In this document: positions 9,253 to 17,632 of the stretch, in pieces | Layout of the letters: every line of letters begins with the position of its first letter | Numbering within the stretch: the stretch's first letter is position 1 | NCBI RefSeq assembly: GCF_020144665.1 | Contig: NZ_JAAHBQ010000026.1 | Coordinates: 1-63,213 of the forward strand | Reading direction: 5' to 3' | DNA from: Oscillatoria salina IIICB1 | GTDB lineage: Bacteria > Cyanobacteriota > Cyanobacteriia > Cyanobacteriales > SIO1D9 | DNA: 63,213 nucleotides | Translations under genes and position numbers: made by a program | Notes under the pieces: model-generated | What the model saw: only the letters and a program-made list of their open reading frames with translations | What the model was told of the DNA's origin: nothing | Databases searched by the model: none

Positions 9253-9843
9253 GTGGTGAAGAGAACTAAAATATTAGCAATCGCATTATCTTTGAGTCTG
9301 TTTACTTGGCTTTATGGCTGCAATAATAGTAATCAAGCAGTGGGAGATAACCTACAAACACCCGAAGTAACCCAAACAGTCGAACCTGAAACAGCAGTTG
9401 CAGTTATTAGCAGTACCTCCGAAACTCCGACAGTAATTGGAGAAGTCAACTTAACTGAAACAGCATCCGGTTTAACAATTACAGCTAATATTAGCGACGC
9501 ACCTCCAGGAGAACATGGCTTCCATATCCACGAAAACGGTAGCTGTGCTGATGCAGGTCAAGCTGCTGGAGGTCATTTTAACCCAGAAAATACCCAACAT
9601 GGTTACTTACCTGAAGATGGTTTAAATGACGCTCATGCAGGCGACTTAGGTAATATTGAAATAGCCCAAGATGGTACTGGTACGCTCGATGTTACAGTTC
9701 CCGGACTTACTCTTGAAGAAGGTAAATATGCTGTGGGCGATTTAGCTTTTATTATGCACGCACAACCAGATGATTTTGGTCAGCCTACAGGTAACGCGGG
9801 CGGACGTATTGGTTGCGGTACGATTGATATTTTAGGCTCTTGA
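9253..9843 (+). CDS. sodC: Superoxide dismutase [Cu-Zn], lipoprotein form
   Basis: This 196-residue protein is a bacterial Cu/Zn superoxide dismutase that converts superoxide to hydrogen peroxide and oxygen. The metal site is complete: HGFHIHENGSC gives the first copper histidines and a disulfide cysteine, GGHFNP, QHGY and DAHAGDLGN give the bridging and zinc ligands, and IMHAQPDD gives the last copper His. GGRIGCG supplies the second cysteine. The N-terminus ends in LYGC, a good lipobox, so it should be anchored outside the cytoplasm. The start is GTG at 9253, and a second GTG follows directly at 9256. Cu/Zn dismutases are less common in cyanobacteria than Fe, Mn or Ni forms. It forms a two-gene unit with the upstream esterase and ends at a strong terminator. 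Confidence 0.92.
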   Translation: MVKRTKILAIALSLSLFTWLYGCNNSNQAVGDNLQTPEVTQTVEPETAVAVISSTSETPTVIGEVNLTETASGLTITANISDAPPGEHGFHIHENGSCADAGQAAGGHFNPENTQHGYLPEDGLNDAHAGDLGNIEIAQDGTGTLDVTVPGLTLEEGKYAVGDLAFIMHAQPDDFGQPTGNAGGRIGCGTIDILGS

Positions 9844-9853
9844 TTACACTTTT

Positions 9854-9880
9854 AAGGTGGGTATTGCCCACCTTTTCTTT
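9854..9880 (+). terminator. Terminator after sodC
   Basis: AAGGTGGG at 9854-9861 pairs perfectly with CCCACCTT at 9867-9874 around a five-base loop and is followed by TTCTTT. It lies between convergent genes and can serve sodC and, in the other direction, the radical SAM gene. Confidence 0.85.
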
Positions 9881-9882
9881 AT

Positions 9883-12483
9883 TTAACCATCCTCCAGAAT
9901 TAATTGCTGGCGATGTGCGTGTAAAAGTTGTAACTCGCGCTGAGATTTTTCTTCCAGCATATAAATGACATTTTCTGGTTGTAACAATGTACCATCTTGA
10001 CGACAACTGCCGCGATAGCGCAGAATTATTCGGTCATCTTGGTAAGATTCTAATTGCAGATCGAAGAGTCTCTCGCGTAAATTAATCTGTCTTTTTTTCC
10101 CCGATTTAGTTGTTTTTTCCCACCAAATCTCGGTGCTGGAAATTACTGCATCTATCCAAGTTTTCCACTCTTGAACCGTAGCATCTGCAACCTCAACGGT
10201 GAGTAAATACTCGGATTTGTCTAATAATTTATTCGCTGCGGGAGCCTTCAAATCGATTTCTTCGACTTGATATAGGGGAAGATCCTTTGGTAATTGAGCG
10301 GCTAATTTTTCGCGGAATAACTCGATTTCCAGACGCTCAGTTAACTCAAAATCGACAATCTCACTGCTACTACTATTTCCTAAAGATAGCGCACTGGCAA
10401 TAGAAATTCTCGGTCCAGGATGATATCCCCCTGTAAAGGAAATTGGTAAAGCTGCACGACGTACAGCGCGATCGAATAAACGTACTAAATCGAGGTGACT
10501 GACTAATCTCATTTCCCCTTGTTTCCCAAACCAAACTCGCAAACGCTGTACTTTATTTTGATTTGGTTGAAAATGTCCGGTAAATTCAGGTATGGGTGGA
10601 GCCTCATAAACGACATTATGACCTAAATCGATACCACAAACGCCGCAGTGAGAACAGCTTGCATAGGAACAATCAGGGATGGTTGCAGCTTCTAAAGCTC
10701 TTTGTAAGTCAGTTTTGAGCCAATTTTTATCAATTCCGGTATTGAGATGATCCCAAGGTAGGGGTGCATCCAGCAGCGAAGTTTGTTCTAACGTCTCGGC
10801 TGTGGTTTCCATAACATTCCATTCGCCATTTTCCACTTGGCGATATTTCCAGGTTAGATCGGATTCGGCGATCGCGGTTTCCCAAGCTGCAAATGCTCGC
10901 TCTAAACTTTCCCACCAGGAGTCCATTCCTGCTCCTAATTCCCATGCGCGACGTACTACGGAAGCTAATCTTCTGTCTCCTCTACCGAGAAAATCTTCCA
11001 TCGCGGAAATTCGCACATCAGTATAATTCACTTTGACACCTTTGAGCCTGCGAAACTCATTTCTCAGTAATTCCTGTTTCCGTAAAAACTCGGACGTAGA
11101 AACCGAATGCCACTGAAACGGTGTATGAGGTTTGGGGGTAAAGTTAGAAACTGTAACGGTAAAGTTGAGGCGTTTTCTACCCTTGGCTGTACATTCGCGA
11201 CGCAACCAGCGAATAGTTTCGGCGATACCAATAACATCAGCATCGGTTTCGCCCGGTAAACCGATCATAAAGTAGAGTTTGATTTTATCCCAACCTTGCT
11301 CCCAAGCGGTTTTTACGCCTCGAAGTAATTCTTCGTTGGTTAGTCCTTTATTGACAATATCCCGCATTCGCTGGGTTCCTGCTTCTGGAGCGAAGGTTAA
11401 CCCAGACTTGCGAGTTCCACCAATAATGTTAGCGATATCTTCGTCAAAACGGTCTACTCGCTGACTGGGTAAGGAAAGGGAAATATTATCGTTTTTGAGT
11501 CGATTTTTCACTTCCATTCCCACTGCGGGAAGGGAAAGATAGTCGGAACAACTCAAGGAAAGCAGGGAAAACTCGTTATAACCCGTTTGTCGCATTCCCT
11601 TTTCAATTGCTTCGACGACTTTGCTGGGTTCGACATCGGTAGCGGGACGAGTTAACATTCCTGGTTGACAGAAACGACAACCGCGAGTGCAACCGCGTCT
11701 AATTTCTACTGTCAGGCGATCGTGGACGGTTTCCACGTAAGGGACCAAACCAACAGCATAAGCGGGAATTGGGGTGGCTACGCGCCGGAGAATGCGTGTT
11801 GGTACGTCGCTACGATTGGGGTGTACCGAACCATCGGCTGCCATGTCGTAAAATCTGGGGACGTAGACTCCGGGAATTTGGGCTAAGTCGAGGAGTAATT
11901 CTGTTTTGCTGAGGTTAGCTTTTTTCCCTTCGGCAATAATTAAGCCGATTTCGGGTAATAGTTCTTCGCCGTCTCCTAACGCAATAAAATCAAGAAAGTC
12001 TGCGTAGGGTTCGGGGTTGGAAGTTGCGGTTTGTCCGCCAGCAAAAATCAGTGGGTAGTCTAGATCTGCTCTTTCTTGCCAGGTTAGGGGTATTCCAGCT
12101 AAATTGAGCATTTCGAGGATGTTTGTGGCTCCTAGCTCGTAGCTAAGGCTAAATCCGAGGATATCAAAGTCGGTTAGGGGGCGACGCGACTCTAAGGCGA
12201 ATAAAGGTGTTTGGGTTGCGCGCAGTTTGGCTGCTAAATCGGGTGCGGGTAAGTAAGAGCGATCGCATAATTGTTTTGGTTGGGCATTTAAGATATTGTA
12301 GAGGATGATATGCCCTAAGTTAGATGCGCCGACTTCGTATACTTCTGGATAAGTTAATACCCAGCGTACTGTCGCACTCTCCCAGGATTTATGGACTGCA
12401 CCAAGTTCGTTTCCCAAATAACGTGCGGGTTTGAGAATTTCTGGTGTGATGAGTTTGTCTACGGCGATCGCCACTTGTTTCAT
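9883..12483 (-). CDS. B12-binding domain radical SAM protein fused to DUF2344 domain
   Basis: This 866-residue protein is of the TIGR03960 type. Residues 40-200 form a cobalamin-binding-like domain. The radical SAM domain carries the cluster motif CTRGCRFC with Cys265, Cys269 and Cys272, which would hold a 4Fe-4S cluster that cleaves S-adenosylmethionine. Residues 640-866 are the DUF2344 (TIGR03936) domain (RVWFGKQGEMRLVSHLDL, then GGYHPGPRISIA). A cysteine-rich linker (CSYASCSHCGVCG) near 610-625 may bind an extra cluster. The reaction is unknown. In other organisms the two halves are often encoded near RNase E and rplU genes, which are absent here. The start ATG is directly preceded by CCGGAGG, an unusually close ribosome binding site. 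Confidence 0.88.
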   Translation of the reverse strand: MKQVAIAVDKLITPEILKPARYLGNELGAVHKSWESATVRWVLTYPEVYEVGASNLGHIILYNILNAQPKQLCDRSYLPAPDLAAKLRATQTPLFALESRRPLTDFDILGFSLSYELGATNILEMLNLAGIPLTWQERADLDYPLIFAGGQTATSNPEPYADFLDFIALGDGEELLPEIGLIIAEGKKANLSKTELLLDLAQIPGVYVPRFYDMAADGSVHPNRSDVPTRILRRVATPIPAYAVGLVPYVETVHDRLTVEIRRGCTRGCRFCQPGMLTRPATDVEPSKVVEAIEKGMRQTGYNEFSLLSLSCSDYLSLPAVGMEVKNRLKNDNISLSLPSQRVDRFDEDIANIIGGTRKSGLTFAPEAGTQRMRDIVNKGLTNEELLRGVKTAWEQGWDKIKLYFMIGLPGETDADVIGIAETIRWLRRECTAKGRKRLNFTVTVSNFTPKPHTPFQWHSVSTSEFLRKQELLRNEFRRLKGVKVNYTDVRISAMEDFLGRGDRRLASVVRRAWELGAGMDSWWESLERAFAAWETAIAESDLTWKYRQVENGEWNVMETTAETLEQTSLLDAPLPWDHLNTGIDKNWLKTDLQRALEAATIPDCSYASCSHCGVCGIDLGHNVVYEAPPIPEFTGHFQPNQNKVQRLRVWFGKQGEMRLVSHLDLVRLFDRAVRRAALPISFTGGYHPGPRISIASALSLGNSSSSEIVDFELTERLEIELFREKLAAQLPKDLPLYQVEEIDLKAPAANKLLDKSEYLLTVEVADATVQEWKTWIDAVISSTEIWWEKTTKSGKKRQINLRERLFDLQLESYQDDRIILRYRGSCRQDGTLLQPENVIYMLEEKSQRELQLLHAHRQQLILEDG

Positions 12484-12603
12484 CCTCCGGTAACTAGATG
12501 GCTACTAAGTGCTAGCTTTTCTAGTTTACCTAACGTCTACTGATGAGGTGAGAACTGCGATCGCCGCTATCTGACTAACTCGAAAACCTTTTTTCCCAAC
12601 TCT

Positions 12604-12939
12604 CTAGTACCTCACTGATGTCTCGCAAGCTTCTGGAGAATCCAAAATTTCAAAAGCTCGATCTAGTTGACTCAATTCTAAGACAATTCGTATTGACGCA
12701 CCAACTGAGCGCAGGAACAACTGTCTGCGAAGGCTTTTTGCTAAACGTAGTGCTGTTACTAATGCCATTAAACCAGCACTGTCAATAAATTCTACTTCTG
12801 CCATATCCACTACAATCGTGGAAATTCCTTGCTTCCCAACCGCAGTAGTTAGTTCTTCTTGAAACTCGGTTGCATTAGCGGCGTTGATGTAGCCGCTAGG
12901 AGCAATGGAGATCGCGTGAGAATTTACAACCGTATTCAT
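12604..12939 (-). CDS. STAS domain protein, anti-sigma factor antagonist-like
   Basis: This 111-residue single-domain protein is a STAS protein. The phosphorylation loop is VEFIDSAGLMAL with Ser54 in the usual DSAG position, so it can be switched by a serine kinase and a PP2C-type phosphatase. Family members bind anti-sigma or switch kinases, or act in other partner-switching pathways. No kinase or phosphatase gene lies next to it, so its partner is elsewhere. The start is supported by GGGAGA about eleven bases upstream. It is a single-gene unit with about 600 bases of gene-free sequence on its 5' side. Confidence 0.85.
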   Translation of the reverse strand: MNTVVNSHAISIAPSGYINAANATEFQEELTTAVGKQGISTIVVDMAEVEFIDSAGLMALVTALRLAKSLRRQLFLRSVGASIRIVLELSQLDRAFEILDSPEACETSVRY

Positions 12940-13543
12940 AACTATTTTTCTCCCTCAATAGTTTTTTCGCTTTTGCCGTCTTCTGCTGACTTGCCTTTGA
13001 CGATAATCCGTAATTACCCTGAGTGTCTAGTCTAAATGTACTATTTTACGGAATCTTCACATAAAACTGGTTTTTTTTAAAGTTTTTGATAAATATTGTC
13101 GCCAAATTACTTACTGGTATAATTAGTTACAATAAAAGAATAAATTTCCTAACAGCAACAAACTAGGGGTAAATTTAACTCTTAGGATAACTAGACAAGC
13201 AAAGTCAAAAAACAAATTACTTGCTCTCTAGGATGAACTGAAGAAGAAGAAGACACAAATTGCGCCCGAATTTGACGGCAAAAAACATCAGATAACAGTA
13301 ATTTTGGCGTCAAAGATATAATTTAGCAAATAAGCAGTGATTAAGATCACCTTACTCTACAAGTTCGATCACTAAAGCGAGGGAAATTTCAACCGAGAAT
13401 TTAACTAACTAAAGCGATACTAAACAACAGTTAAATCAACAAAAAAGCGCTTTGGTAGTATATCCTTCCTGTCAGCAGACGAAACCCTTTGAGGTAAGAA
13501 ATCAAGCGAGTAGGCAGGATCTTCCAGCGCCAGGAGGTTAAGC
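12940..13543. other. 604-base gene-free region upstream of the 64-residue gene
   Basis: The region holds the promoter of the STAS gene on one side and a long leader for the 64-residue gene on the other. A plus-strand promoter at 13096-13123 would give a leader of about 410 bases. A second -10-like TATAAT lies near 13316. No clear riboswitch was recognised. Confidence 0.4.
13096..13123 (+). promoter_or_regulatory. Candidate sigma-70 promoter for the 64-residue gene
   Basis: TTGTCG at 13096-13101 and TATAAT at 13118-13123 are separated by 16 bases. The downstream gene starts at 13544, so this would produce a leader of more than 400 bases. Confidence 0.5.
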
Positions 13544-13738
13544 GTGAAAACAACACGAGTTATTCGCGAATTAGTAGAGAAAGCCCTTTATATCAGAAAG
13601 CTAACACCAGAAATTGAGAATGCGATCAACGAAGAAATGACTCGTATGGGTTATATTTCCGACGTAGATTACGAAGCTTTGGAATTACTAATGGCAGAAA
13701 TGGATGCAGGAAGAATTCAGTTAGTTCCTAGTATTTAG
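13544..13738 (+). CDS. Small conserved-type protein, function unknown
   Basis: This 64-residue protein has a regular helical composition (RVIRELVEKALYIRKL, then ALELLMAEMDAGRI) and no membrane segment, signal or cysteine. The GTG start at 13544 is convincing because a perfect AGGAGG lies at 13532-13537, six bases upstream. The sequence reads like a conserved cyanobacterial small protein, but I cannot assign a family. Its long leader and isolated position suggest separate regulation. A DNA- or protein-binding adaptor is possible, but no motif supports it. Confidence 0.7.
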   Translation: MKTTRVIRELVEKALYIRKLTPEIENAINEEMTRMGYISDVDYEALELLMAEMDAGRIQLVPSI

Positions 13739-13801
13739 AGTAACAAACTACCAAGGAAAACAGTTTAATTTCTAGCAAAAAAAAATTCAAATCAGACAAT
13801 T

Positions 13802-14203
13802 TTAACAAGACAGTTTTTTAGGAACGGAAGTTTCTCGCCAAAGTTGGTTGAGAAAATAATTTAATTGTTGACGAGTTTGGTGGATATCGCGATCGCAGGT
13901 ATTTAGTCGTGTCAGGAGTGGAATTAGTTCTGCATCCACAGCCAAACAAAACTCCCTAGCGTACCAAACTAGATCGGCACTCTCGTGCAGATTATAGATC
14001 GTCTCCGGTTCTTCAGGCGAAGCGATCGCCAAAAGCCAAGGGCGAACCCAACACCTTTGCCGAGAACTAATAACTTGAATAACCTCACAATAGAGGCGGC
14101 AAGATCCATGCTCCAAATAGACAATCTGGTGAGGTTGAAACTGAGAATTTGCTTGTTTAACCACTGGTGAAAACCTAAGTAGCTGCTGGTTCGGCTGGTG
14201 CAT
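13802..14203 (-). CDS. Conserved hypothetical protein overlapping the RNase gene
   Basis: This 133-residue protein is not recognised. Its first part (IVYLEHGSCRLYCEVIQV, then RCWVRPWLLA) looks like a small beta-barrel, and its last third is helical. The gene overlaps the end of the RNase gene by 29 bases in another frame, which points to translational coupling in the same unit (RDD, rpmG, rpsR, RNase). A role connected with RNA metabolism is therefore a reasonable guess, but only from position. Confidence 0.6.
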   Translation of the reverse strand: MHQPNQQLLRFSPVVKQANSQFQPHQIVYLEHGSCRLYCEVIQVISSRQRCWVRPWLLAIASPEEPETIYNLHESADLVWYAREFCLAVDAELIPLLTRLNTCDRDIHQTRQQLNYFLNQLWRETSVPKKLSC

Positions 14204-16190
14204 CAGCCAACTCTCGGAAGCGAATCAAATCTTGGCGAGGATCGGCACTACTTACTTGAACTTCCAAGCGAGAGCCGAGCTGTACAGAACGATTAAAGCG
14301 ATGAGGTAACTCTAAGCCCAACTCCTCTAACAAAATTAAACCAAGATTTTCGTCTTCGCGCAACCAGCGCAAAACTAGCGCCTGCCAAACCATATTTTCA
14401 TTGCGACGCAGATATTCTAATCCCCAATAACGATTAGTTTGGCGTTCGACTAACGTCGCCTCAGAAGCCGCAGCAACAACGCTATAAATAATCTCTGGTA
14501 GTTCCTCTGCCGAGAAAGGTAACTCTCCTCCGCGCAAATGTGCCTTCAGTTGGAAATGAACTAAAAGATCGGTGTAGCGACGAATAGGAGAAGTAGCTTG
14601 AGTATAAATATCCAAACCCAAGCCAGCATGACGAATAGGAGTAGTGCTAATTTCACTGCGAGGCATACAACGACGTAAAGCAGAGAAACGCACCGGACCT
14701 GGGGGTAACAGCAATAATTCTTCTTCCGGAGGTAATTCCGGCTGAGGCTGCCCTCGGTATGGTAGAGGTAGATGATGATCTCGACCGTAACGTCCCGCCA
14801 CTTCTCCAGCCAAAATCATCATTTCAGCTACCAACTGACGAGATGGTGAGTTATCCAACAGTTCAATAATAATTTCCTCGTCTCGATCGACTTTAATCGA
14901 ACTTTCGGGCATCGAGATATTAATTGAACCTTGATTTTGTCGCCACTGGGAGCGTTGTTGGGCGGCTTCAGCAAGAATGCTAATTTCTGATTCTGCCTTG
15001 ATGCCCAACTGAAGCATTTCATCAACATCATCGTAAGTTAGGCGATATGTAGGCTTAATTAAGCTGGCATGGATACTGTAGTCAGCCACACCGCCAGTTT
15101 CGTCTAAAATTACGCCAAAACTCAAGGCAGGACAAACTTGACCTTGAACCAAACTCATCGGACCTGTTGCCAGTTCCACCGGGAACATAGAAATTGTCCC
15201 TGTCGGCAAATACAAGCTGGTACTGCGCCGTCGGGCTTCTAAATCTAATTCATCTCCAGGAGAAACTAAACGAGTAGGATCGGCGATGTGTATCCAGAGG
15301 CGATATTTACCTTCGCCAAGATTTTCCACGCTCAAACCATCGTCAATTTCTTTGGTACTTTCGTCATCAATCGTGTAAACCTTGTGACGAGTTAAATCTA
15401 GGCGATTGGGATTGGAATCGGGGGGTGGAGATTGCAAGCATTGCTGCGCCACTTCAAGCACCTTTTTTGGGAAGTATATTGGGTAGGAACTGCGGCGCAG
15501 AAATAGGTTTTCGTGGGTCGTCCACCAGCCAATATTGACCAGTAAATCAAAAGCTGCTTCGGGATTTTGGGGAATTTCTAAATCTGCCAAAATCTCTTGG
15601 GCGGGACGAGATCCTGCCTCTGGTTGAAGGATATATCTTGATAAAACTTCCAGGCGAGAGCGATCGCTATCACTCCACTCTACTTTTTCACCTGCCAAGG
15701 CACTCTGCACGCGCTGTAAAAATTCTTCTCTTTCTCGTTCTCGCAACTCCTCTACTTCTAGCTGATGTTTAATTTCTGCTACTTGGGTTACTGAACGAGG
15801 TTCGTAGCGAGATCCTTTTTTCTTAAAATAAATTTTATCTTCGCTTAAGAGTTTGTGTGCTGCGTAGCACTTTTCGCAACTCCCATCGGAAAACAATAGC
15901 TGCGCCATTGCTGCTGGTGTTACCCCTTCTCCCTCTTCTACTAGCAACTCCCAGGCTACTTCCAAACTCGTCGGATCTAAAAATGGTTCTACCTCTTGCA
16001 CAAAACCTGGGATGTCTGATGGTTGGTAGGGACCGCCCTCAACTTCATATTCCACTCGCTGCGCACGAAGTTTGTGCGCTTGACCCCCTTCATCTACTAC
16101 AATCCAATCTTTTTTGCCTTCCGGACGATCGACAACGGCAAGACGGCGTTCTCCATGTAGTCTAAATTCGATTAGCGTTCCTTTTTCCAC
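14175..16190 (-). CDS. Ribonuclease II/R family exoribonuclease
   Basis: This exoribonuclease of about 671 residues degrades single-stranded RNA from the 3' end. The RNB catalytic domain is clear: YTIDDESTKEIDDGLSVE carries the acidic residues that hold the catalytic metals, followed by LWIHIADPTRLV and LYLPTGTISMFP. A C-terminal S1-like segment is short. The open frame reaches a TTG at 16226, but the GTG at 16190, which starts MEKGTLIEFRLHGERR, matches the usual beginning of cyanobacterial members. No clear ribosome binding site decides between them. The gene follows rpmG and rpsR on the same strand, a known cyanobacterial arrangement that couples ribosomal protein and RNase expression. Confidence 0.9.
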   Translation of the reverse strand: MEKGTLIEFRLHGERRLAVVDRPEGKKDWIVVDEGGQAHKLRAQRVEYEVEGGPYQPSDIPGFVQEVEPFLDPTSLEVAWELLVEEGEGVTPAAMAQLLFSDGSCEKCYAAHKLLSEDKIYFKKKGSRYEPRSVTQVAEIKHQLEVEELREREREEFLQRVQSALAGEKVEWSDSDRSRLEVLSRYILQPEAGSRPAQEILADLEIPQNPEAAFDLLVNIGWWTTHENLFLRRSSYPIYFPKKVLEVAQQCLQSPPPDSNPNRLDLTRHKVYTIDDESTKEIDDGLSVENLGEGKYRLWIHIADPTRLVSPGDELDLEARRRSTSLYLPTGTISMFPVELATGPMSLVQGQVCPALSFGVILDETGGVADYSIHASLIKPTYRLTYDDVDEMLQLGIKAESEISILAEAAQQRSQWRQNQGSINISMPESSIKVDRDEEIIIELLDNSPSRQLVAEMMILAGEVAGRYGRDHHLPLPYRGQPQPELPPEEELLLLPPGPVRFSALRRCMPRSEISTTPIRHAGLGLDIYTQATSPIRRYTDLLVHFQLKAHLRGGELPFSAEELPEIIYSVVAAASEATLVERQTNRYWGLEYLRRNENMVWQALVLRWLREDENLGLILLEELGLELPHRFNRSVQLGSRLEVQVSSADPRQDLIRFRELADAPAEPAAT

Positions 16191-16254
16191 CAGCTTTGTG
16201 CTTTTTTGGATATCTTCATTTATCAAGTTAACATTTAGGCTGTCTTTTCTGGAG

Positions 16255-16280
16255 CGGGCGCTTACTTTTTTTCACGCCCG
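16255..16280 (-). terminator. Hairpin between rpsR and the RNase gene
   Basis: CGGGCG (16255-16260) and CGCCCG (16275-16280) form a six-base-pair stem around 14 bases. On the minus strand it is not followed by a T-run, so it may be an attenuating or processing hairpin rather than a terminator. Confidence 0.3.
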
Positions 16281-16312
16281 ATACTCTCCAAATCTGCTTG
16301 ATTCGGCTTGTT

Positions 16313-16528
16313 TTATCCTTCTTTGTTCACATAGGGTAACATCGCCAGGATTCTCGCCCGCTTTACTGATTCTGTTAAGTCTCTTTGCTGCTGACAAGTT
16401 AAGCCTGTAATTCGTCGGGGCAAGATTTTGCCTCGTTCTGTGATAAACTTCCGTAACAGATCGATATCTTTGTAATCGATGGGATCGCCGGGTTTAATTG
16501 GGGAAAGACGTTTGCGATAGTAACTCAT
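16313..16528 (-). CDS. rpsR: 30S ribosomal protein S18
   Basis: This 71-residue protein is bS18, a component of the platform of the small ribosomal subunit that pairs with S6. The family pattern is plain: [19 protein letters not shown], then [18 protein letters not shown], then [19 protein letters not shown]. The length is normal for cyanobacteria. It lacks the zinc-binding cysteines found in some S18 forms. It lies 42 bases after rpmG on the same strand and precedes the RNase gene. Confidence 0.98.
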   Translation of the reverse strand: MSYYRKRLSPIKPGDPIDYKDIDLLRKFITERGKILPRRITGLTCQQQRDLTESVKRARILAMLPYVNKEG

Positions 16529-16570
16529 AATTTACTCTGTGGTTGATTAATTGCCTATATTTGGGTTGTT

Positions 16571-16765
16571 TTATTTTATTTCCTTGTGAACCGTGTGTCG
16601 ATTACAGTGGGTACAGAATTTTTTTAGTTCCATTCTACCCGTTGTATTGCGGCGGTTTTTGCTGGTTGTATAGCGAGAGACACCGTTCGATCTCTTGTCG
16701 GGATTTGTCCGGCATTCGGTACACTCTAATGTAATCGTGATTCTTACGCCCTTTTTGGTTGCCAT
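16571..16765 (-). CDS. rpmG: 50S ribosomal protein L33
   Basis: This 64-residue protein is bL33 of the large ribosomal subunit. It contains [14 protein letters not shown] and [15 protein letters not shown], so both CxxC pairs are present and it is the zinc-binding (C+) form. The length and sequence are typical of cyanobacteria. It is the first ribosomal gene of the rpmG-rpsR-RNase group and lies 42 bases after the RDD gene. Confidence 0.98.
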   Translation of the reverse strand: MATKKGVRITITLECTECRTNPDKRSNGVSRYTTSKNRRNTTGRMELKKFCTHCNRHTVHKEIK

Positions 16766-16807
16766 AGTTCCTCTTTGACTGCCTCTGTCAAATTTAAACG
16801 CAATTTA

Positions 16808-17341
16808 CTATCTTCTCATACGATAGCGAATTTCGGCAAGCCAGCGTTTGGCTCGTAAGTCAAGAGAAAAGCCACGTTGGGTTTGGATGACTACTGTTCC
16901 GGCAAGGCGATCGTGATAAGCTTGTTGCCACTCGCGATCGCTGGCGGCGATCGCCAAATCTACTAACAAGGGCGCACATAACAACAGCATTGATAAGGCG
17001 TTGGTAATATTAATATTTAAGCCGATTGATGCTAATAACGCCCCCGCCCCAACTATTCCCTCTCGTTTCCCTAAAGTCAGCAAATCTGGGAGTTTCCGAA
17101 ACCTCAATTCTAGCAGTTTCATGTCCAAAGCCCAGTGACCAAAACTTTGACCTTTATTACTGCTGACGAAAAACACTCGTAGCCCTAGCCAAAGAAGCAG
17201 AAAAATTATCCACCTGACTACACCAACGCCAAAAAACGAACTTAGCAGCCAAACGGTGACAAAATCAAGCAAAAACGCAGCCGCCCTGCGTTCGATGGGA
17301 ACTTTGGGAAAGCGTTTTGGGACTGGTTGTTCGCTATACAT
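16808..17341 (-). CDS. RDD family membrane protein
   Basis: This 177-residue membrane protein starts with the RDD pattern (RRAAAFLLDFVTVWLLSSFF), which supplies the conserved Arg and Asp residues. Two hydrophobic segments lie at about 22-60, and a third near 95-130. The short GQSFGHWALDMKLL loop is typical of the family. The function of RDD proteins is not settled, and ion or solute transport has been proposed for some. The gene is the first of the minus-strand group leading into rpmG and rpsR. The sequence upstream contains dispersed repeats. Confidence 0.85.
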   Translation of the reverse strand: MYSEQPVPKRFPKVPIERRAAAFLLDFVTVWLLSSFFGVGVVRWIIFLLLWLGLRVFFVSSNKGQSFGHWALDMKLLELRFRKLPDLLTLGKREGIVGAGALLASIGLNINITNALSMLLLCAPLLVDLAIAASDREWQQAYHDRLAGTVVIQTQRGFSLDLRAKRWLAEIRYRMRR

Positions 17342-17371
17342 TAGTTTATTGGGAATTAGGGACTGGGGTTT

Positions 17372-17500
17372 TCAGTTAGCAGTTATCAGTAATCAGTTAT
17401 CAGTCAGGATTGTCAAGAGAAGAGATTGAGCAAGGTGAAATTAGAATAACTGGGGATTCGAGGGTAAACTGGTAACTGTTCACTGTTCACTGTTCACTGG
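17372..17500. repeat. Dispersed short repeats (TCAGTTATCAGT and GGTAACTGTTCACTG types)
   Basis: Bases 17372-17406 hold AGTTATCAGT and AATCAGTTATCAGT units. Bases 17468-17500 hold GGTAACTG followed by three TTCACTG units. The same two sequences recur at 56597-56612 and 56641-56691, between panB and the propeller gene, so they are a dispersed intergenic family. Confidence 0.7.
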
Positions 17501-17632
17501 CTGGGGATCGCTCGACAAATTACTATTTATTTTAGCGAGGAAGCTGTAGCAACGTTGTCGATCGCGAACAGGAAACCAGACAAAGTAGCAAGAAATATAA
17601 ACTGGTAAATGCGGCTACTGGATCGCTGAATT

